From: Mucilaginibacter sp. | Lineage (GTDB): Bacteria > Bacteroidota > Bacteroidia > Sphingobacteriales > Sphingobacteriaceae | Length of the DNA stretch: 64,000 nucleotides | Direction of reading: 5' to 3' | Assembly: GCF_025359345.1 (NCBI RefSeq) | Contig: NZ_JANYGQ010000038.1 | Span: forward strand, 248,001-312,000 | Shown here: positions 58,649 through 64,000 of the stretch, piece by piece | Layout of the letters: every line of letters begins with the position of its first letter | Numbering within the stretch: the stretch's first letter is position 1 | Made by a program: the position numbers and the translations under genes | Notes under the pieces: model-generated | What the model was told of the DNA's origin: nothing | The model's database searches: none | What the model saw: the letters and a program-made list of their open reading frames with translations, nothing else

Positions 58649-59966
58649 ACTCAATATTTATACTCCCCGTAATTTCCTTCAGCATAATCTCGGCGCTTTT
58701 TGATTGGTACTGCGCCGCAAAAAACTTCGATTGTGCATCCAGGTAATTCCTTTGTGCTTCGCGGATTTCCAGCGGGGTGATGTTACCTAACTTATATTTA
58801 TCCAACGATATTTCCAGGTTGCGTTTGGCAACATCAACGTTTGATTGCCCCAGCTTCATTAAATCGAGTCCGGATAGGTAACTCACATATAAGTTACAAA
58901 TCTCCGCCTGCACATTAAGCGTAATCTGCTTATAGTTAATATTAGCATTATCTATACCTATCCTTGCGTTACGTTCCAACCGGTTTTGGTTAAAGCCGTT
59001 GAAGATGTTGATAGAAGCGGTTAACCCGTAACTAAAGCCTTTGGTGTTTTGTGCCAGCGTAAAGCCCGCCGGCGTTTGGCTATTGCTTATGGCATAGCCG
59101 GAGTTTACCGATACCTGCGGATACCGCCCGGCCTGCACCTGCTTCAAATTGATTTCTGATATCCTTTTATTTATCTGCGCCGACAGGATTGCCGGGTTTT
59201 GATTTTCGGCTTTGGAAAGTACATCACCCAAAACAAGCTTATCATCAACTATAATGGTGTCGCCCACTGCAAAATTGGTTTGCAGGTTGCGCACCAGCAA
59301 TTGGTTCATTTGTATTTTGGCCGCTTTAAATTGCTGCACCTGGTTAAGGTAATTGGCGGTATCGGTGTTATAGCTTACCTGCGCATTCAAAACTTCAAGC
59401 TTGGATGCCCGGCCCACCTGGAACTTATCATTGGCATACCGGAGTTGCGTACGCGATATAACTATAGCTCCCTGTAGTGCTTTTAACCCCTCATTTAAGT
59501 TAATCAGGTTATAATACGTTTCTATAACGCTGGCAACGGTACTCTGTATGGTGTCGCGGCTTTGCACCTGGCTTAGCTGGTTGTATTGCTTTAAAGCATC
59601 ATAATTGGCAAACATGCCGAAGCCGTTAAATATAGTCCAGTTAAGGCTTGGGCCGTATGAGGTTGAGGCGTTATTAGCCCCGTGGATAACGTTTGTAGTA
59701 CCGTCGCTACGGGTTTGCGTAGTGTTCTGTATGCTGTGCGTGGTAGTAAACGTTCCGTTCACCTGTGGTAAAAAGCCGGCGTTACCAAGCGTAACATTGT
59801 TTTGCGCAACGGTTGTATTGTTTTTCGACAGCTGTATATGATAGTTGTTTTTCAAAGCAATCCCAACTGCATCTTTCAAGCTAAGTACAGTATCGGTTTG
59901 GGCCTGTGCACAAGCCGTAAATGCTATTAAGCAAAAAACAAGGCAACCTAATTTCTTAATAATCAT
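58647..59966 (-). CDS. TolC-family outer-membrane protein of an RND efflux system
   Basis: 439 residues. Signal peptide ending CAQAQ (about residue 22), then two OEP repeats (VLSLKDAVGIALKNNYHIQLSKNN near the start, QSNVDVAKRNLEISLDKYKLGNI near the end). It forms the outer-membrane channel of the efflux complex whose pump gene lies 5 bp upstream. Last gene of the adaptor-pump-TolC operon. Confidence 0.92.
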   Translation of the reverse strand: MIIKKLGCLVFCLIAFTACAQAQTDTVLSLKDAVGIALKNNYHIQLSKNNTTVAQNNVTLGNAGFLPQVNGTFTTTHSIQNTTQTRSDGTTNVIHGANNASTSYGPSLNWTIFNGFGMFANYDALKQYNQLSQVQSRDTIQSTVASVIETYYNLINLNEGLKALQGAIVISRTQLRYANDKFQVGRASKLEVLNAQVSYNTDTANYLNQVQQFKAAKIQMNQLLVRNLQTNFAVGDTIIVDDKLVLGDVLSKAENQNPAILSAQINKRISEINLKQVQAGRYPQVSVNSGYAISNSQTPAGFTLAQNTKGFSYGLTASINIFNGFNQNRLERNARIGIDNANINYKQITLNVQAEICNLYVSYLSGLDLMKLGQSNVDVAKRNLEISLDKYKLGNITPLEIREAQRNYLDAQSKFFAAQYQSKSAEIMLKEITGSINIE

Positions 59967-59971
59967 ATCGC

Positions 59972-62900
59972 TTATACGTTTTCTATCAATTTTGGAGTTC
60001 TCGGCTTTCTTACTTTCTTAACTTCATCTTCGTCTTCAGCATCCGGGTCGTGGCGGGTTTTTGGGGCGAATATGAGGTACATCATTGGAATTATATAAAG
60101 CGTTAATACAAGCGAAAACAATACGCCCCCCATAATAACTATCCCCAGCGAAACACGGCTTTTAGCGCCCGCACCTAAGGCAAAAGCAATGGGCACCGAA
60201 CCCAACACAACGGCTAAGCTGGTCATTAATATTGGCCGCAAACGCGATGTTGCCGCCTCGACAACTGCTTCGTACTTGGCAAGGCCATGCTCCATTTGCT
60301 GGTTGGCAAACTCCACAATCAAAATACCATTTTTGGTTACCAGCCCTACAAGTGTTATCATACCAATCTCGCTGAAAATATTCAGTGTTTGGTTAAACAG
60401 CCATAAGGAAAGGAAGGCGCCTGCAATAGCCAATGGCACAGTAAGCATCACTATAAAAGGGTCCATAAAGCTTTCAAACTGTGCCGCAAGTACCAGGTAT
60501 ATAAGCAGCATCGCAAATGCAAACGCAAAAATAAGGCTCGAGCCACTTTCGGCAGCATCTCGGGAAGTGCCGCTTAGTGTCGTGCTGAACGTGTCATCGA
60601 GCAAGCTTTTTGCAATCCGGTTCATTTCAACAATGCCGTCGCCAACGGTGCGGCCCGGCGCCAACCCGCACGATATCGTTGCCGATTTATACCTGTTAAA
60701 ATGATAAATAGCGGGCGGTGTAGCGTCTTCGGTAACTTTTACAACGTTATCAAGCTGTATTAGCGTGCCTTTTGCATTGCGTACATACACCGATTTTAAA
60801 TCGAGCGGCTGGTCGCGGTTGGCCCGGTTAACCTGGGCAATTACCTGGTATTGCTTACCGTTGATCAGAAAATAAGCCAAACGCCCGTTACTATAATAAA
60901 ACTGCAACGCCGTCGCAATATCTGCCACGGATACCCCGAGGTCCTTAGCCCGGTCACGGTCGGTGGTAACTCGAAGTTCAGGTTTTGTAAATTTTAAGTC
61001 TACGTCTGTCCCCTGGAAAACAGGGCTTTTGGAAACTTCGGCAAAAAACTCCGGCAAAACCTTTCTTATTTTTTCAAAATCCTGGTTCTGGATAACAAAC
61101 TGCACAGGCAATGAAGTTTTTGAACCACTACCGCCGCCGCTAATAGTTTGCTCCTGCACCACCAGCGCGCGCGCATCAGGAAAACGGCCTAGCTTTTTAC
61201 TCAAATAATCGGCTAATTGCTGTTGAGTTCGCGTTCGTTTATCGGGTTCTACTAAGCCCACACGGCCAAATCCGCTGTTTGAGGACCCACCACCGCTTCC
61301 GGGTGAAATTACCTCGAGATTTACGTTTGCCTCGGGGATAGAATCAGCAACGAGGTCAGAAACCTTGTCCATGTATTTCGCCATAAACTCGTAGCTGGCG
61401 CCTTCGGAACCAGTCACCTGATACCGAAGCATACTGCGGTCATCCAATGGTGCAAGTTCATAGGGTGTGGCAAAATACAATACTCCTGTTATTACAAGCG
61501 AGATAGCCAGGATGATAAAAGACACCCATTTCACCTTCATAAACTTAACCAGGGTTTCCTTATAGGAATTGGTCATGTTCTCGAAGAACGGCTCTGTTTT
61601 TTCGTAGAATTTTGATTTTTTTGAATTTTTGCGGATCAGTTTAACATTAAGCATCGGGGTTAACGAAAGCGAAACGAAAGCCGATATCAATACAGAACCG
61701 GCAACTACTACCGCAAACTCACGGAATAGCCGCCCGGTAAATCCTTGCATAAATACGATAGGTAAAAATACTGCAGCTAAGGTTATCGAAGTAGAGACTA
61801 CAGCGAATAATATTTCGGCGGAACCTGCAAATGCCGCCTTTCGTACCGGCATGCCGCCTTCAACTTTCTTATAGATGTTTTCCGTGACTACAATTCCGTC
61901 ATCAACAACAAGGCCCGTTGCCAGTACAATGCCCAGCAGGGTTAATATGTTGATGGAAAATCCGAAAACGTACATTATGAAAAATGCACCGATCAATGAT
62001 ACCGGTATGTCAATCAAGGGGCGGAAAGCTATAAGCCAATCCCTAAAGAATAAATAGATAATAATAACCACCAATATAAACGATACCAGTAATGTTTCCT
62101 CAACTTCACTTATCGATTGCTTGATAAACTTGGTATTGTCCGTTATAACTTTTACTTGTATATCCGGCGGCAGGTCTTTCTTTATCTGTTCAAGGCGTTT
62201 ATAAAAATCTTCTGCAATTTGCACATAGTTTGCACCCGGCTGGGGTATAATGGCCAAGCCTACCATCGGTATTCCCGACTCCTTTAAAGCGGTCTCCTCG
62301 TTTGCCGAACCTAATACAGCATAACCAACATCGCTTAAGTGGACAACCCGGTTGCTGTCGGCGCGTATAATCAAATCGTTAAACTCTTTTTCAGTCGACA
62401 GCTTGCCTATTGCCCGCACAACTACTTCGGTATTGTTACCTTCAATTTTTCCGGCAGGTAACTCAACATTTTCCGCATCAAGCGCACTCTTGATGTCGGT
62501 TGCGGTTAATCCTAATGCCGATAGCTTATTAGGATCAATCCATAAGCGCATAGCATACTGCCTTTGTCCAAAAATATTTATCTGGCTAACACCGGGAATG
62601 GTTTGCAACCCCTCCTGCAGCACGTTTTCGGCGTAATCGTCAACCTGGTTAATGTTACGGGTGTTGCTGCTACAGGTAACAGTAAGTATATTATCGGCGT
62701 TGGCGTCAGCTTTGGTTACCACCGGGGGAGCGTCAATATCCTGTGGTAATTGCCGCTGCGCCTGGCCAACTTTATCGCGGACGTCATTTGCAGCAGTTTC
62801 AAGATCAGCGTCAAGATTAAACTCAACAGTTATGCGGCTTGAACCTACTGAACTGGTTGATGATATATTGCGGATCCCGGGCACGCCGTTAATGCTCTTC

Positions 62901-63103
62901 TCAAGCGGCTCTGTTATCTGCGATTCAATTACTTCGGCATTAGCGCCTGAATAACTGGTGGAAACTGTAATAATAGGCGGATCGACTGACGGGAAATCCC
63001 GAATGCCGAGGAACTTATAGCCCATGATACCGAACACCACGATAACGATGGACATTACCGTTGCCAACACGGGCCTTTTTATACTTACCGACGCTAAACT
63101 CAT
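59972..63103 (-). CDS. RND multidrug efflux pump (HAE-1 type inner-membrane permease)
   Basis: 1043 residues. Twelve-helix RND architecture: start SIKRPVLATVMSIVIVVFGIM, porter domain with SVDPPIITVSTSYSGANAEV, the paired TM4 aspartates in GLVVDDGIVVTENIY, and the TM10 lysine region VTKNGILIVEFANQ. It extrudes hydrophobic or amphipathic compounds using the proton gradient. It lies 9 bp after the adaptor gene and 5 bp before tolC. The drug spectrum is not readable. Confidence 0.95.
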   Translation of the reverse strand: MSLASVSIKRPVLATVMSIVIVVFGIMGYKFLGIRDFPSVDPPIITVSTSYSGANAEVIESQITEPLEKSINGVPGIRNISSTSSVGSSRITVEFNLDADLETAANDVRDKVGQAQRQLPQDIDAPPVVTKADANADNILTVTCSSNTRNINQVDDYAENVLQEGLQTIPGVSQINIFGQRQYAMRLWIDPNKLSALGLTATDIKSALDAENVELPAGKIEGNNTEVVVRAIGKLSTEKEFNDLIIRADSNRVVHLSDVGYAVLGSANEETALKESGIPMVGLAIIPQPGANYVQIAEDFYKRLEQIKKDLPPDIQVKVITDNTKFIKQSISEVEETLLVSFILVVIIIYLFFRDWLIAFRPLIDIPVSLIGAFFIMYVFGFSINILTLLGIVLATGLVVDDGIVVTENIYKKVEGGMPVRKAAFAGSAEILFAVVSTSITLAAVFLPIVFMQGFTGRLFREFAVVVAGSVLISAFVSLSLTPMLNVKLIRKNSKKSKFYEKTEPFFENMTNSYKETLVKFMKVKWVSFIILAISLVITGVLYFATPYELAPLDDRSMLRYQVTGSEGASYEFMAKYMDKVSDLVADSIPEANVNLEVISPGSGGGSSNSGFGRVGLVEPDKRTRTQQQLADYLSKKLGRFPDARALVVQEQTISGGGSGSKTSLPVQFVIQNQDFEKIRKVLPEFFAEVSKSPVFQGTDVDLKFTKPELRVTTDRDRAKDLGVSVADIATALQFYYSNGRLAYFLINGKQYQVIAQVNRANRDQPLDLKSVYVRNAKGTLIQLDNVVKVTEDATPPAIYHFNRYKSATISCGLAPGRTVGDGIVEMNRIAKSLLDDTFSTTLSGTSRDAAESGSSLIFAFAFAMLLIYLVLAAQFESFMDPFIVMLTVPLAIAGAFLSLWLFNQTLNIFSEIGMITLVGLVTKNGILIVEFANQQMEHGLAKYEAVVEAATSRLRPILMTSLAVVLGSVPIAFALGAGAKSRVSLGIVIMGGVLFSLVLTLYIIPMMYLIFAPKTRHDPDAEDEDEVKKVRKPRTPKLIENV

Positions 63104-63112
63104 AAATAGGTG

Positions 63113-64000
63113 TTACTTAATAACTTTTAAAACTTTTAAAGGAATCTTGTTACGTATTTGTATCAGACCAGAAACAACAAGGCTATCACCTGCTTTTAAC
63201 CCACTTGTTATTTCAATCCGGGTGTCGGTGCGTAAATCGGTTTTTACAATCTTTGCTTCAGCAATGCCGTTATGATAAATAAATACTTTGTTATCCTTCA
63301 GGTCGGGGATAACGCACTGTGTAGGCACCATAATTGTTTTGGCTATCTGGTCAAGCTTTAAATTAATTTTGGCGAATGCACCGGCTTTTAATAAGTTTTC
63401 GGCGTTTGGCGCCTTTGCACGCACGGTTATGGTACGTGAGTTTAAATCAATTGCAGGTTCAATTGCATAAACGGTTGCCAAAAAATTATTTCGCGAGCTT
63501 TCAATGTTGAAGCTTATTTTTGTTCCGGTCTTAATCATCGCAAGGTAACGCTCCGGTACTGAGAAAGTAACCTTTGCCGGGTCGATATTAACCAATGATG
63601 CGATTGAGGTGGAAGGTGAAAGGTACCCGCCGGGGCTTATGTTTCGTAAACCAATAGTGCCGGAAAATGGAGCCCTTATTTCGGTTTTGGCTATCTGAGC
63701 CTTCAAAACGTCACTTTGTGCTTTTAATGTATTTAACGAGGTTAACGAAGTGTCGTATTCCTGCTGGCTGATTGCCTCTTTTTGCAGCAAAATACTGTTG
63801 CGGTACTCGTTTTGTTTGGCAAGGGCTACCTGGTAGTCGTTTTGTTTTAAAGCCGCTATCAAATCCTGGTTGTAAACCTTAACCAACAACTGGCCTTTTT
63901 TTACGTAGCTGCCTTCGCTAAAATATATCCCGGTTATGTTACCCGCAGTCTCGCTTACCAGGTTAACCTTTTCATTGGCGTCAATAGTCCCAGTAACGTC
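63113..64000 (-). CDS. RND periplasmic adaptor protein (N-terminus cut by window edge)
   Basis: The last 295 residues are in the window, and the frame is open through 64000 with no start codon inside. An ATG-less apparent start at 63889 is an artefact, because codons continue upstream in frame. Lipoyl half with TGIYFSEGSYVKKGQLLVKV, alpha-hairpin (about 50-90), second lipoyl half IRAPFSGTIGLRNISPGGYL and the beta-barrel. It links the RND pump to TolC and heads this operon. Confidence 0.92.
   Translation of the reverse strand, partial: DVTGTIDANEKVNLVSETAGNITGIYFSEGSYVKKGQLLVKVYNQDLIAALKQNDYQVALAKQNEYRNSILLQKEAISQQEYDTSLTSLNTLKAQSDVLKAQIAKTEIRAPFSGTIGLRNISPGGYLSPSTSIASLVNIDPAKVTFSVPERYLAMIKTGTKISFNIESSRNNFLATVYAIEPAIDLNSRTITVRAKAPNAENLLKAGAFAKINLKLDQIAKTIMVPTQCVIPDLKDNKVFIYHNGIAEAKIVKTDLRTDTRIEITSGLKAGDSLVVSGLIQIRNKIPLKVLKVIK

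Overview
The window looks like a chromosomal segment of a Bacteroidota member, most likely family Sphingobacteriaceae and close to Mucilaginibacter or Pedobacter. This is inferred from gene content and not from a database search. The supporting content is a gldKLMN type IX secretion/gliding cluster with a SprE/PorW-type lipoprotein nearby, families largely confined to Bacteroidota (DUF4271, DUF4293), an F-ATPase operon lacking beta and epsilon, and several start-proximal boxes matching the Bacteroidota -7 consensus TAnnTTTG. No rRNA, tRNA, CRISPR array, prophage or transposase gene was recognised.

Layout. 1-3.6 kb: a truncated dgoK, a threonine aldolase, an S41-type protease-like protein and an AraC regulator, all on the minus strand. 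3.9-14.9 kb: a potassium-import locus. It holds a sigma-54 (NtrC-type) response regulator, two micro-ORFs (one is kdpF), kdpA, kdpB, kdpC, an OmpL-like porin, a stand-alone KdpD sensor domain and a separate membrane histidine kinase. 15-22.5 kb: a DUF2568 protein, then DUF4271, a HemD-like protein and gldKLMN. 22.8-30.2 kb (minus): sprE/porW, a class A penicillin-binding protein and uvrC. 30.3-36.1 kb: atpZ-like, an atpI-like gene and atpB-E-F-H-A-G. 36.3-43.7 kb: an ABC exporter, truA, a DUF892 protein, DUF4293, an alpha/beta hydrolase, an SMI1/KNR4 protein and a GH25 lysozyme. 43.9-51.9 kb: a DEAD-box helicase, two small exported proteins, gpsA, an adaptor/TolC pair and a polysaccharide deacetylase. 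51.9-58.2 kb: an unknown membrane-anchored protein, aconitase, a peptide-binding lipoprotein and a CheY-like regulator coupled to a BadF-type kinase. 58.6-64 kb: a complete RND efflux set (adaptor, pump, TolC), with the adaptor cut by the window edge.

Two things stand out. First, the kdp locus is wired unlike E. coli. The regulator beside it is a GAFTGA-containing sigma-54 activator, and a well-spaced GG-N10-GC promoter with an upstream inverted repeat lies in front of kdp. KdpD is split into a soluble sensor and a separate kinase.

Second, many gene junctions are filled by short arrays of degenerate 7-nt (sometimes 8- or 9-nt) words. Each locus has its own word, often followed by the same word on the opposite strand. 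Arrays start or end within a few bases of start or stop codons, and one lies inside truA. They coexist with a 150-bp MITE-like element (three copies) and several other palindromic elements.
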